The notes under the pieces are model-generated. The model saw only the letters and a list, made by a program, of their open reading frames with translations. It was not told where the DNA came from and did no database searches. Below, piece after piece: positions 45,395 to 57,649 of a DNA stretch of 64,000 nucleotides; the first letter of the stretch is position 1; each line of letters starts with the position of its first letter. Source of the DNA: Excoecaria cochinchinensis (Eukaryota > Streptophyta > Magnoliopsida > Malpighiales > Euphorbiaceae); assembly GCA_947683425.1 (NCBI GenBank), contig CANTUQ010000106.1:6447001-6511000 (forward strand), in the 5' to 3' direction. Position numbers and translations under genes: made by a program.

Positions 45395-48300
45395 TCACTT
45401 TGAACTAAGGAAAAGCAAGGGACTTAGTGAATATATTTGCCAACTGCATATGAGTAGAAACATACTGAGGATGAATAAAACCTTCCTTGAATTTATTTCT
45501 AACAATGTGACAGTCAATGTCCAGGTGCTTCGTTCGTTCATGAAAAACAGGATTAGCAGAGATATGGATTGCAGACTAATTGTCACACCAAAGAGAGATT
45601 GGTGTTTGAATAGGAATCTGAAAATCAGATAGCAAATAAGAGATCCATTGCAATTCACAAACAGTGGTCGCCATACTTCGATATTCTGCCTCACAAGTGG
45701 AAAGAGAAACTGTGTTTTGTTTCTTCGTTTTCCAAGAAATTAAAGAATCGCCAAGAAATACACAATACCCAGTCAATAATTTTCTAGTGAGCGGACAAGA
45801 TGCCCAGTCACTGTCACAATAAGCAGTAAGGGCAAGAGTATTTTTTACGGCATAAAAGATACCTGTATCAACAGTCCCATTGATGTATCGTAATACATGA
45901 AGACCAGCCTCCCAATGACTTTCAGTAGGAGCAGCAACATGTTGGCTAAGAAGTTGTATGCTGTATGTAAGATCGGGCCGAGTTATATTAGCATAAAGTA
46001 ACCTACCAACAAGCCTATGAAATTGATCAGGATCAGTCAATAAGGGAGAATCCTCCTTAAATTTATGGGACCTAGGCAATGGAGTCACTGTAGGTATAGA
46101 ACCTGTTAAGCCTGCATCAGTAAGAATGTCTAGGAGATACTTTCTTTGAGACAAGAAAGTTCCAGCTGCTGAACGAGCAATTTCAACGCCTAGAAAATAT
46201 TTTGCATAACCCAAATCCTTAATAGTGAAAGTAGAGTGCAAGAACTGCTTCACTTCAAGAATATCTAACTCATTACTTCCAGCTATCAAAACATCATCTA
46301 CATATACCAAAAGAGCCACAAAAACAGAAGAAGTAGATCCCTTAGTAAAAGGACAAGGATCACTACCCATAAGTAAGCAAATGAGATGTAAATTCAAAAT
46401 TCCATTCTCGAGATGCTTGTTTTAGCCCATACAAAGAACGTTTCAACTGGCAAACCTCTCCTGACTTTGCTTTTGTATACCCCTCAGGCGGCAGCATATA
46501 TACTTCCTCCTTCAAATAACCGTGCAAGAATGCATTGTTGATATCAAGTTGATGAATACTCCAATTTAAAGAAGTAGCTACTGCCAAGAAAACTCTGACT
46601 GTTACCAATTTAGCAACAGGAGAAAAACTATCAAAATAGTCTACCCTTTCTGTTTGATTATACCCCTTTGCTACAAGTCGGGCTTTAAAGCATTCAACAG
46701 TGCCATCTGGATTAAACTTCACTTTATAAACCCATTTTGAGCCAATTCCCTTTTTGCCAGCAGGCAAAGTAGTAATGACCCAAGTATTGTTATCTTCTAG
46801 AGCTTTAATCTCCTCATCTATGGCTTGAATCCAACCTTTATGTTGAATTGCTTGTTTGTCGGAACATGGCTCTTTGATCTTGGAAACATTAACCATGAAA
46901 GAAGAATGCAGAGAAGAGAAGAGAAAATCATTTGAAGAAAGAACAGTACCTGTTGAAATGGCACTATGACAGACAAAATCTTGTAACCATACTGGTGATT
47001 TCTTGGCTCTGGAACTATGTCTTAAAACAGGAGCAGGAGGTACATAAATAATAGAATCAGAAGCAGCAGGTTCAGAAATAATAGAATCAGATTGACAAAT
47101 AAAATCACCAATACTATCAGAATGTGCCGAAGAAGATCTGGACATTGTATTAAAATCAGCAATAAAATCGTTATCAAAATCAACAGTAATTGGCACTGAT
47201 GGCAGTGGAGTGAGAGTGCCTGTATCATCATGAAGAACTTGAAATGGATAAATGTCTTCATAGAAAATGACATCTCTAGAAATAAAAACGCTGTGTGTTT
47301 CTAAATTGTAGAGTCGATAAGCTTTTTGCCCCGTAGAATAACCAATGAAAACACATTTAAAAGATCGAGTAGTAAACTTATCTTTGTGAGGAGTTGTGTT
47401 TGCTGCATAACACAAGCATCCAAACGTCTTTAGTCTACTATAATTTGGATCTCGACCATGTAAGACTGCAAAAGGAGACTTCCAATTCAGCACAGGTGTA
47501 GGAAGCATATTGATAATATGAGTGGAAGTTAAAATAGCCTCTCCCCATAACTTCTTAGGAAGCTTAAATTCAAACATTAGAGCTACTTGGAGCAAATGCT
47601 TGTGCTTGCGCTCAACTACCCCATTTTGTTGAGGGGTATAACTACAAATCTTCTGGTGCATAATCCCAAACTGAGATAAGAGAGCATGACAAGCTTGATT
47701 CACAAATTCAGAGCCGTTATCAGATCTAACAGTCTTAACTGTTGTTCCAAATTGAGTTTGAACCATGCGAAAAAAAAAATCCAAGAGGTGTAAGACTTGA
47801 GTCTTGTAAGTTAAAAGATAAGTCCATGTCCCTCTACTAAAATCATCCACTATTGTCAGTACATAATGAGCAGAGCTTAAACTCGGCTGCTTGTAAGGAC
47901 CCTAGAGATCAACGTGAATAAGAGCAAACTTCTCTTCAGACTTAGTATCACTTACTGGAAAAGGCAACCTCTGTTGCTTGGTAGCATAACAAATATCACA
48001 TGGTTTATTTATCATTTTCACATCAACACAAGGAATATATCTCAAGACATTTTCAGGAGTGTGGCCAAATCTTTTATGCCAAACATTAGCAGGGAAAGGA
48101 AAAGTTTTATTTAAGGATGAATAAGCAGTACAAGAAAAAAGAAAAGGTTCAACAACATTTGAGCTAATATTGGAATTACAAGAAAAAGGAAAAGATTCAA
48201 CAACATTTGGGCTAATAACGGAATTACAACAAATATTTCTACTATAGAGTTTTATTAATGGAGGAGAAAAAGACTTGGAAGTCAGAATGTATAGTGTTCC

Positions 48301-49890
48301 TACTACTTGCCCAACTGCCAGAATTTTGTTACTCTTTTGGTCCTGTATAAGGCAGTAAGAATGATAAAAAGTAAAAAATGTATTAGAAGTTGTAATCAGC
48401 TTATTTACTGATAACAAATTGAATTTGAATGCAGGCAAGTAAAGGACATCTTTGAGAGTTAAACTGGAATTCAACAAGACTTAACCAATGAGTTTTACAG
48501 ACTGAATAGAACCATTAGGAAGTTGAACAGGAATAGAATATTTTGGTTTAAAAAACTGACAAATTTTATTTAGATTGCAACACATATGAGTAGAAGCCCC
48601 TATATCAATGATCCATAAATCTCTACTAGCAAGATTCAAGTGACGAGAAGCAGCTTTACCTGCATAATTGCCAACAACAGAACCAAACAAACAACGTTCA
48701 GGCACGGCAGCAAAGTTAACATGCTCTCCAGAAACTGTCGGTGCTTTGCCCTTCATCATTCTAGCTAACTCTTGTTTAATCAGTTGAGATACCATGGAAC
48801 TAAGTTATGTTGGTTTATTTTCTTGATCAAAATCACCATCAAGAGGATTATCCAACATCTCCCCATCTAAATTTACCATATTTGCTATGCCTTTCTTTTC
48901 CCCTGTCCTCTTCTTATCTTTTAAATCAATGAACCAGTCAGGGTAACCATGTAGTTTAAAACATGTCTCCTTAGTATGCCCTGAATTACGGCAATGATCA
49001 CAAAATCTGTCTGTCTTTTTTCCTTTCCTCTTAGTAAAACCTCTATTATCATCAATTTTAGAATTAAAAGTTTTAGGCATCATAGCAGCAAACTCTATGT
49101 TATCTGATGCAAAAGCCAAATTCACTTCCCTTTGTCTTTCTATCCTCAACACCATGTTATAAGCCTTATCAATATTTGGTGGATGTACAAAATTCAAGAT
49201 CTGACTCCTAGTACTATCAAAAATAGAGTTCAGTTCCATAAGAAATTAAAGCAGCTTAAAAGCATCTTCCCTTTCCTCCAATTTTATATTCAAGCCACAG
49301 ACACAACCAGTACATGTACAAACAGGCAATGGCATTAATCGATTCATCTCATCCCAGCACTTGTTTATCTTGTTAAAAAATACAGTAACAGATTCATTAC
49401 CCTGTTCAATTGAATGCATCTGTCTTTGCAACTGATACAACTGAGGAGTATTACTTACTCCGAATCGTTTTTCAAGAACATCCCATAGACTTTTAGCACT
49501 AGGAGAATAGATGAAGGAGTCAGCTAAATCTTTGGACATAGAGTTCATAATCCAAGATTTTACCATTGAATCAACATTTTTCCATCGTTTAAAGAGCAGA
49601 GTATCATTTGGAGGTAATAAAGTATCATCGATGAAGCCAATTTTATCTTTAGCTTCTAAAGAAGTTCTGACTGCAGTACTCCAACGCAAATAATTCTTGT
49701 TCGTCAATGGTGTAGTAACCAAAACCATTCCAGAATGATCAGAACTCTGAAGTAGAAAAGAATCCTCATCTGCTTGGTTGCGATTGCGATTGCGAGAACA
49801 ATTGCGATCTTGTGGAACACCGTGATCTTGTGGAGCAATTGGATTATCATCAGTAACATTCGCCATGGATAATCGACAAGCAGTATTCAA
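45395..49890 (-). pseudogene. Copia gag-pol polyprotein with several stops and one frameshift
   Basis: Order on the minus strand: gag (49890-49246, includes LTNKNYLRWSTAVRTSLEAK); zinc knuckle CDHCRNSGHTKETC (about 48990-48950); protease near 48615 reading WIIDIGASTHMC, where the usual D-(S/T)-G is D-I-G; integrase with RSDNGSEF and QQNGVVERKHKHLL (47700-47600); reverse transcriptase with NNAFLHGYLKEEVYM and YVDDVLIAGSN (46560-46270); RNase H with SLSTCEAEYRSM (about 45690) and LWCDN. One frame is interrupted by stops at 49246-49248, 48805-48807, 48481-48483 and 47902-47904. A frameshift near 46385 precedes the YVDD part, and a further stop lies at 45576-45578. It is not expected to yield active enzymes; the family would copy element RNA into DNA in cytoplasmic particles. 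Confidence 0.93.
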
Positions 49891-49948
49891 TTAAAGAAGA
49901 AAAGAATAAGAATTAGTAAAAATTTCCAGCAAGATTGCTTGAAATCAG

Positions 49949-49950
<2 letters not shown>

Positions 49951-49979
<29 letters not shown>
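49951..49979. repeat. Poly(A) run in the copia leader
   Basis: A run of about 28 A residues lies 12 bp left of the primer site. Its length is likely variable between copies. Confidence 0.9.
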
Positions 49980-50340
49980 AAGAACCCTAAGGCTCTGATA
50001 TCATGAACAAAGAGTTTTCCCAAAAATGAAGAAAATTGTATATTTCACATACACAATATGAGGGAATAAAACTGTATTTATACAAGGAAAAAAAGAGGTA
50101 AAAAATATACACGTGTCTAATCTACCCAACCTTTAACCAACTAACTAAAATAAATAACAACTAAATAACTTGTACAGAAAATAGAAAAGTTGAGTCAACC
50201 AGGTATTTCACTTTACCTGCACATAAGCTTTCCAAGCTTCTTTATCCTCCATGCGCAGAAACCCTAATTTGGGCTTTCAAGCCCAAAATGAGTCAGCATC
50301 GTTTTCTCTCTGATTTATTAGATTAGTTAATGAATAATTT

Positions 50341-53101
50341 GATATTAGATTAGTTTAGGGGGGATATTATGTTACAAAGTAATAGTTTAGGATGGAATTT
50401 TTGTATTATCCCTAATATAAATCAGCATGAGGCTCCTGAATTTTAACAATTTTTACTATTGGATCCCCATTTATTGTGTTGAATAAGGTCATTTAGGTTA
50501 GCATTAAGTTAAAAGGTAACATATTTAATAAAAAGTTATAAAATCATGGTAATTTAGCTGCGAGATTAAAACATTATTTTCATATCATCTTCAAAAAAAG
50601 AGATGCAATAAGAAGAAGAAACTGAAAATGCAAACCACTGTTTATGGACATTCAAGCAACAGATAGCTTATTGCAATGAAATTAACAAAAAGCATTTTGA
50701 GAAAAAAAAAAAAATTGCGCATGCAATAGGAAAAGTGTTGCTTGTGTAGGAGGAGATGAGCATGGAAGTCCTGCCTACAAAACAAAACCATTACCAACAG
50801 TGAAACAATTAATGAACTTTGAAGCACTCATTTTTCTTCTTTATTGGGTTCTTTCTGACAATTAAGAAACTCTAATTTGCAAAGAATTCTTAAAAAAAAC
50901 AAAAATTGCAAAGAATTGTTTCTTTGAAAATCCTTCACCAATAACAGCTCTGTGGTTTTCACAGGTTTAGACACCAAACTTTAGCCCATATGCACAGCTC
51001 ACGGCTTGTGCATTACAGTGCCATTAGTGGCGATAATTTAGGAGTTAATCCCCAAGTAAAAGTTTAAAAATTCAATTCAACCCAATAAAAACTTAGAAAT
51101 CCGGTAGCCAAAAATATAAACTTTCAATGGGGAATTGGAGTTTAAGCTCAAACTAATAAATAAATTTATTTACCAAGCATAAAAGATGGAGAAACTCAAA
51201 CTTAACATCTGATCTCTCTCAATAGGACATGTAGCTTTTCCACCGGGCTTTCTCCTTGTAGACAAGTCTATATTTTGGATTAAACAAGGCTGGGACACTA
51301 TTCTAAATAGACAAGTCTCTATCCTTGCATTGCATGCGGAGAAGGGAAGTAATTTTATTGTTTTGGAATTCCTATACATCAATGCCACGAAAATAAAAAT
51401 AAATCGAAAAGTTGATTATTGAAAATTATATACTTGCAAAACTATACATTGAGTTTCTTTAAATTTTTCGATGAGAATACATTAAATCCAAAATAGACGG
51501 CATAAACGACAGTATAATATAAGTACAGTTAAAGTCGCATATATTTTGACGGAATATTGTTGTTTTTACTGTACGTTTGAATTTAATATGTTGTAATAGA
51601 TAAGATCGGAAATTCAATATGTAATTTTAAAAGTATAAAAATCTAATATGTAAATATGTTAAAATTAATAATTTAATATATAATTTTAAAAATATAGTGA
51701 TATAACGTGTAAAAATATTAAAATTTAAGAAATAAATTATAATTTTTCCTTCGAAGAAAAAAGAGTCCATTTGCATGAGTCCACTTGTATTTAAGTGATT
51801 GAATTTAATTAAATTTTTATGGTTAATTGAGAGTGGCCTTGACTTGACTCATGACTCTTCTCTCGATGAATTCTTTGTTTGCTTTGGAGGGCCTGCAATG
51901 AGTCAGCAGTTGGGCAGCCACTATGCAAGTTGCGGATGTCCACATCATTTATTTGCCTGTCTTATCTTACTTGCTCTCAATATAATTTTCCTTTCTCACT
52001 TTGGTTTGCTTGAATAGTCTCACTAATTTATAAAAAGAAGTCATCATTTATTTAATTTGTTAAAATAATTCATCAATTAAGCATTTCTTGGATTTAAAAT
52101 AAGGATAATACATAAATTATTTGGCTTAATAACAAATAATTAAAAAGCAAAATTATTTGTATTTTTTTTATTATAAGCAATCCCGTTGAAATATCCTAAC
52201 TCTATCACTATAAGTCAAAAAAATCATTTAAATTAATATAGTGCATTATTCTAAAATCATAAGATATTAGATTACAATTCAACATTTGATTAGTTTTGGA
52301 TTCGGTAAAATTAACCTAATGTATGTGTATTTTTTTTGTTTGCATTTAAGTAGTAACATATATACTTTTGTCAATATTATGTAAATTTAACAAAAAAAAA
52401 ACATATGCTAAAAAAATTTAAGAAGTGTAATAGATATATTTTTATAAACATAAAAATTATATATATATATATATATATATATTGTCAAATTCAAATAGAT
52501 AATATATTATTTTTATCAATTTTAAGGTGTAAAATATTCGTTAGTAAGTTAAGATGATTTGCTAACTTTGAGATGCTTTTATGTATTATCCCCGAGTTTA
52601 ATTCTTCACCTATGCATAAATTAAGATGATATGCCTCGCATCACTATCATTGTCTAATTTTCCAATTTGGCTAGGCTTGGGCAGAATGTCACAAGCCCCT
52701 TCTTCCTCTTGACTTTTCCTTAGGAATTTTGATGTACCGGATACTTGTCAATTGTTAATTATCAACGTTCCAAATCAAGTGTGAAACAATGCATGGAAAT
52801 GAAAATAATATAATACATAATTAAAAAGGTCAAATGAAATTAACTAACAAAATAATTAGAGATTAGACACAAATGCCTACTCACTTCTATCTGTAAATTC
52901 TCCCCTTTTCATTAATTAATCAAAATTAATATTAAGATTAAGAATTTAAAATACTAGAAATAGATTCTGCCCTCTCTGTATTAAGAAAATAAAACTACCT
53001 ACCTATAAACCGTTACAAATCCTACACAACCTGTGAACCGGACCTTACAAACTAAACCGGGTTTGCTTACCATTTCAAATTAACCTACTCATCCTACACC
53101 T
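50341..53101. other. Intergenic region left of the GATA gene, containing a foldback repeat
   Basis: No gene recognised. A 72-codon plus-strand frame at 51799-52017 and a 72-codon minus-strand frame at 51170-51388 show no family signal. There is an (AT)n run at about 52460-52483. The foldback repeat at 51430-51730 is listed separately. Confidence 0.5.
51430..51730. repeat. Foldback MITE-like repeat, copy 1
   Basis: Shares GGCATAAACGACAGTATAAT, GTTAAAGTCGC, ACGGAATATTGTTGTTTTTAC and AATTTTAAAAGTATAAAAATC with the complement of 56500-56790. Its two halves are themselves partly inverted copies. No clear target duplication could be fixed. Confidence 0.55.
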
Positions 53102-54172
53102 TCAAAAACTCTGAACCATCTGGTTCAAACCGGACTCTGGTCCGACCATATCCTTTCTCTTCCTAATCTCCAGCACTTTCCTGTGACTATTCGAGTGAAC
53201 GTCACCGGAGAATGTAGGGCTACAAGCCGGTCTATACTCCGGGAAAAGCCGGCCTGACTTGTAACGAACCCCACAAGCGTTACATAGTGTCTTGGGACCG
53301 AGGGGACCGGCTCTCCATTGTGGAGTTTTTTGAACTTGGCAATGACTGCACCGTCGCTGGACTTGACCCGACCCAGCAATTTGTGTGGCCGGTTTTCTCT
53401 TTGGTTTTTTAATAGGCGGTTGAACTGAGTCAATTGTTTGAACCCCAACATGACAAAGCGTTGATGAATTCGATGATAATGGAGAAGACGAAGAAACCGA
53501 TGATGATGAGTCTGTGAGAGATGAACCAAATGACCAGGTCAGACCCGTTGGTCTGGCCCGTTTGGATCTCGCCTTGGCTGGTACTTTTGCCGGGAAAAAA
53601 CATAAAGGTTTGGTAGAAGCCGGCTGAGATTCGTGTTCAAACCGGGTCCTTGAATTTTGATTCTCTGATTTGAATGGGTAAAGAACTGGAAATTGGAGAG
53701 GAGAATCATCCACAAATTGTGAAACCCATTCAAGCTCAGCCAACTCATCAAGCTGCAGAAACAAATTAAATTGTTGATTTCCTTTCAAATTTAGAAAATA
53801 AAGTTTCGTTTCAAAGTGAATTATTGAAGAAAAACTCACAGGAACAGCAAGTTCAGAGGCGAAATTGGAATTATTATCATCATCAGCACGGTCCTGAGAA
53901 GAAACAGAAAGAGAATCTTTCTCCTCCTCCTCCTCTTCTTCTTCTTCTTCTTCGTATTCCTCTTCTAAAATTCTCTTTTCTTGATTAATATCGCCATTAG
54001 AGAAGTCAAAGAAACAATCAACAGAGAAATCATCGGCGGCAATAGTATTTGAATTAAAAGACAAGATATCGTCAAAGATAACTTGTTGATGAGCGGATTT
54101 GAAAGGCGGGGGCAATTCTCCTCTCAAACTTGATGATTTCAAAGCTCTTGCTGCTTCCATGCAATACTCCAT
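53102..54172 (-). CDS. GATA transcription factor, class A (two coding exons)
   Basis: Exon 1 is 54172-53840 (111 codons). An 87-bp intron (53839-53753, CCT|GTGAGT to TTTCTGCAG|CTT) follows, then exon 2 at 53752-53102, giving 327 residues. Features: N-terminal MEYCMEAARALK, a Glu-rich run (about 70-85), the class-typical motif LDELAELEWVSQFVDDS created at the splice junction, Ser-rich linker, basic KKPKRK, then the GATA finger C-x2-C-x18-C-x2-C at Cys246/249/268/271, with QKTPQWRAGP and LCNACGVRYKSGRLFPEYRP. Plant factors with this finger bind WGATAR sites in the nucleus and regulate light- and growth-related genes; that is family knowledge. The intron has no stop and is a multiple of three, so a retained form would read 356 residues. 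A downstream Met (residue 5) is an alternative start. Confidence 0.93.
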   Translation of the reverse strand: MEYCMEAARALKSSSLRGELPPPFKSAHQQVIFDDILSFNSNTIAADDFSVDCFFDFSNGDINQEKRILEEEYEEEEEEEEEEEKDSLSVSSQDRADDDNNSNFASELAVPVSFSSIIHFETKLYFLNLKGNQQFNLFLQLDELAELEWVSQFVDDSPLQFPVLYPFKSENQNSRTRFEHESQPASTKPLCFFPAKVPAKARSKRARPTGLTWSFGSSLTDSSSSVSSSSPLSSNSSTLCHVGVQTIDSVQPPIKKPKRKPATQIAGSGQVQRRCSHCQVQKTPQWRAGPLGPKTLCNACGVRYKSGRLFPEYRPACSPTFSGDVHSNSHRKVLEIRKRKDMVGPESGLNQMVQSF

Positions 54173-54580
54173 AAATATACGTTGTTTCCCTATAAATTAA
54201 AATTGAACCAATTTTAGCATAATAAAACTTAAAATTCTTCAGCAAAAAAGGGGAAAATGAGAAAGATGAATTACCTGAAGAAGAAGAAGAAGGGGAAGAA
54301 GTAGTTGAGGCACTGAAATGAAGGCTGGTTCGTGGGCGAAAGTGGTGCGTTGTTGATGGCTTATCTTTATCTCTCTCTTGATTTGAATAGTAATAAATAA
54401 AAATAATAGTTTATATATAGAGAGAGAGAGAGAGAGAATTAGGGGAAAGTGAAGAAGGGGAGAGGGGGTGAGTGTTGTATGGTGTTGATTAGTAGTATAA
54501 GTTTTGGATTGTTTTGGACCGAATCCACAGTTTCCACATTTCAAAATTTCAATCTTCTCCATCATCATACTCATTGCGCT
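54173..54580 (-). promoter_or_regulatory. 5' UTR with intron, and promoter-proximal region of the GATA gene
   Basis: A donor CTTCAG|GTAATT at 54274 and acceptor TTTATAG at 54190 would give an 85-bp intron in the 5' UTR. Upstream are CTTCTT repeats and a (CT)n run on the minus strand (about 54419-54437), common in plant leaders and core promoters. A TATATATAAAC-like word lies at 54409-54418 on the minus strand. The start site was not determined. Confidence 0.5.
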
Positions 54581-57126
54581 CCAACTAAGCCATTTTAAGT
54601 TTCAAACCTTTTATATTTTTCCTTCATTTGCATTTCAAATCACATTATTTATTTTTTTAAAATATACTAGAATTTAGAATAATTCTAGTACCATTAAAAA
54701 GGGTATTATTATATTAAATATTTATTTTTTTTAAAGAACAACTTGATAATAATTACAAGTAATTTTTAATATTCAAGTTTTATAAATAAAAAAAAAATCA
54801 ATTATTTTGTAAATATCCATTTTAAAACTTTTTGTAATTTTTTTTAAAAAAAAAAACTACCAATCAGCCAAAATTGCCAATTTGGCATTTCCTCCAAATG
54901 GCGCCACATAAAATTTAAAACAAAACTCAATTATTTATTTTTGTGCCTTTTAAATCTGAAAGTTTGCCCCTCTAACTTCAACTATTTACCGAATTAGGTC
55001 TCTTGCCGCGTTAATTGCGCCACCATTTTTGCCTTCTTATCTACGTTTTTAATTATTACCTACTCGCACCCTCAACCGCGTGCCTGGTCCAAAACAGCCC
55101 ATCATTTCAACTCGTTTTTAATCTAAAGCTTCCATGTCTAGGATTCATACCACGCGCATTGTCAGCGAGTGTAATATCTTGCCATTTTTTGTTGCCAGCT
55201 AGGAAATGTTAGAGATTAATATTATTATCAAACAAAGTCTTAGCGCGTAAGCAAAAATGGGCTAAAGTTGCCCATTGTGGACCAAAATCATGATCAATTA
55301 TGCACCTTTTTTTTTCACTTTCTATTTTTTTTTTTTCACTTCTATTCTTTTAATTAAAAATATTGTATGATATTATATTATTTTATAATATTTTTGTTTT
55401 GATTTAACTATATAGTATTATACAATTTTATTATAAAAATAACTTAACTGTTATTTAATTTATAAAAATATTAATTATTATAAAAAAGAAAGTATTATGA
55501 TTTACATAAAAAAAAAGAATAAAAAAAGTTGAAAAGTTGTGAGAATAAAAAAAAGTTGTGAGAACATTATGATTTACATAGATTTGAAATATTTTAATAA
55601 ATAAAAATTTAAAATATAAAAAATTTAATACGCTTGTTGTTGATTACAAGGTAATTAAATAAGAATATATTAGATAATTCATATGTTAATTATAATCTTA
55701 AAAAGGAAAGAAGACTATATGGTGGAACAAATTAAAATATAAAGTAAACTTATATTTATTTATGAGAAGGAATGAGTATTTTATTATGACAAAATTACTA
55801 TTTTATTTTTCGTGCTTTCTTTTTTTTTTAAAAAAAAAAAAAAAGAATCCTTCAAAATGTTGATGTGTCGATACTATACATATGTGTACGAACAATAAAT
55901 TCACATTACTGTCCACATTATCAATAGATTTCATTCTTTATTAATTCATAGTTAAAAGATATTATTCTGCATTTATATATTATAAAAATAACTATTTTGT
56001 CTATAACATTTTATCCCTTGAAATTTTTCTATTTAAAATCTACTAAAAAACACTTAAGTTTAATTTGCACTTTAAAAAATAACACAACAAATATATAAAT
56101 CTTCTTCTTAACAATAATAATAAAAAAAAAGTAGTCTAAAAATTGAAACTTTTATTATTTAACATATTTTTATTAGATATTATTCTTTTTTTAATAAACA
56201 CTAAATGTTTCAAAACATTAAAAATATTTACTAAAAAATAGCAATATCTAATTAAAAACATTAAATTAATGAAAATTTTCATTTTTATAATTTTTTTTTT
56301 ATCTTAAAAGTATGCGAGTTTTGACTAATTCAATTATAGCCAAATCGGTCCATTAACTTTTACAAAATTGATTTTTTCTATTCATTTGACTGATATATGA
56401 GAGTTTGCTTTAAAAAAAAGTGTAGAACCATTTAAACTATGAAAAACCCATAATTTAGTTCCTGAATTTTAACGTTTTTATATATTGGATTCTTATATTT
56501 TAAAAACTACACGTTATATTATTAATTCTAATGTATTTACATATTGGATCTTTATCATTTCAAAACTATACATTAAATCTCTGAACTTATCTACTGGAAT
56601 ACATTAAGTCCAAACGAACGGTAAAAACAATAGTATTCCGTTAAAATACACGCGACTTTAATCGCGCTTATATTATACTGTCGTTTGTGCAGTCTATTTT
56701 GAATTTAATATATTTTTCTCGAAAAGTTCAAAAACTTAATTTGTAGTTTTGAAAGTATAAAAATCCAATATATAAAATCATTAAATTACATGAACCAAAA
56801 TATGATTTTTTCCTTTAAACTAACTAATATTAGTTTTTTTATAGGACTTTTATTTTTTTTACCTAATAATATTTAAATATTTGTTATATATTCTTGTTGT
56901 TATATTTATTTTAAAATCTATATATTACTTTTGGAAATTTAATAGAAAATAAAGTGTGAATTAAAAATAAAATAAATTGGATGACAGAATATGATTTTTA
57001 CAAAATGTCAAGGGTACACTAACTATTTTTTTTTTGTTTTTTGTAAAATAATTTCTTTTAACCTATGAAATAGTAGAGAGTGGAGTTCTAACGATGTGAA
57101 TAGGTGATGTACATTGACCGTTTGTA
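54581..57126. other. Intergenic region right of the GATA gene
   Basis: AT-rich with many homopolymer runs and no gene recognised; a 65-codon frame at 55015-55212 has no family signal. It contains the second copy of the foldback repeat (56450-56790). Confidence 0.5.
56450..56790. repeat. Foldback MITE-like repeat, copy 2
   Basis: The left arm holds ATATTGGATCTTTATCATTTCAA and AACTATACATTAAATC. The complement of the right arm reads TATATTGGATTTTTATACTTTC and AACTACAAATTAAG, giving arms of about 110 bp around a CACGCGACTTTAATCGCGC core. It is the inverse of the copy at 51430-51730 on the other side of the GATA gene. Confidence 0.6.
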
Positions 57127-57326
57127 CACTACAAAAAAAAGAATAGCATTTTTAGCAACAGAATGGAATTCGTCGCTAAATATAGAAAATAGCAAAGGAT
57201 TCATGGCTGTCCCTAAAAGGTAGAAAGATAACGAAAATGACTTTTTAGCGACAGTCGGTAAAATGGAAATAAGGTACTCTCATGTTGCTGCATCATTAGG
57301 TTCCAATGGAAATAGGGCGCACTACA
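57127..57326. mobile_element. Small CACTA-like terminal fragment
   Basis: Starts CACTACAAAAAAAAGAATAG, followed by TTTTTAGCAACAGAATGG and later TTTTTAGCGACAGTCGG, words typical of subterminal repeats of CACTA-derived small elements. A second CACTACAG lies at about 57320 but in direct, not inverted, orientation. No target duplication was seen. Tentative. Confidence 0.35.
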
Positions 57327-57571
57327 GTTTTCCGTTTAATTTTATTTTTTTTCTTTTTATTTTATTTTATTTATGGTCACTGATTAAGAACAATTTTACT
57401 TATAAGTACAATTTCATATCATTATGTCTTTAATGGATATATTAGTTAATTATTTTTTTCTTTGCTTTGTGTCAGCGCTGCCTGATCATGATGATGAATT
57501 AGTTATGGTAAAACATGTATGATCACGATGATGAATTCATTATGGTAAAACATGTATATTAGTCCAAAAAC

Positions 57572-57616
<45 letters not shown>

Positions 57617-57617
57617 G

Positions 57618-57649
<32 letters not shown>

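Larger units (their letters stand above)
45170..50176 (-). mobile_element. Complete Ty1/copia retrotransposon, 5007 bp, 5-bp target duplication GAAAA
   Basis: Two 173-bp LTRs, 45170-45342 and 50004-50176, differ at four positions. GAAAA flanks both sides (45165-45169 and 50177-50181). On the minus strand the primer site TGATATCAGAGCC (50003-49991) abuts the 5' LTR and resembles the initiator-Met tRNA site with one change. A G-rich polypurine tract (about 45356-45343) precedes the 3' LTR. Gag and pol lie between. The small LTRs and domain order suit a copia lineage such as Ale, but this is unverified. The close LTRs suggest a recent insertion, although the coding region is already broken. Confidence 0.95.
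38411..50340 (-). mobile_element. Old small LTR element (TRIM-like or internally deleted), heavily interrupted
   Basis: Left LTR from 38411 (TGTTGGTTTGC) to about 39195. A short interior of about 75 bp follows. A tRNA-iMet-type primer site lies at 39273-39261 (TGGTATCAAAGTC on the minus strand). The right LTR begins at 39275 (TGTTGGTTTGC). The right LTR resumes at 40384-40862, 44408-44520 and about 50230-50340, always in the order found in the left LTR (for example GCAGAAACCCTAATTTGGG at 39089 and 50253). Three insertions separate these pieces. No coding is left, so the element was either a TRIM or lost its interior. The exact outer LTR end could not be fixed. Confidence 0.6.

Noticed and set aside
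53102..54172. Single-exon 356-residue GATA protein
   Set aside because: The middle 29 codons have consensus splice ends, and splicing creates the motif VPLDELAELEW typical of the family. The unspliced reading is probably not the main product.
54239..54574. 111-codon minus-strand frame upstream of the GATA gene
   Set aside because: It runs through the CT-repeat leader and a probable 5'-UTR intron and has no family resemblance.
57127..57326. Complete small CACTA element
   Set aside because: The second CACTACA is in direct orientation and there is no 3-bp duplication, so it is listed only as a fragment.
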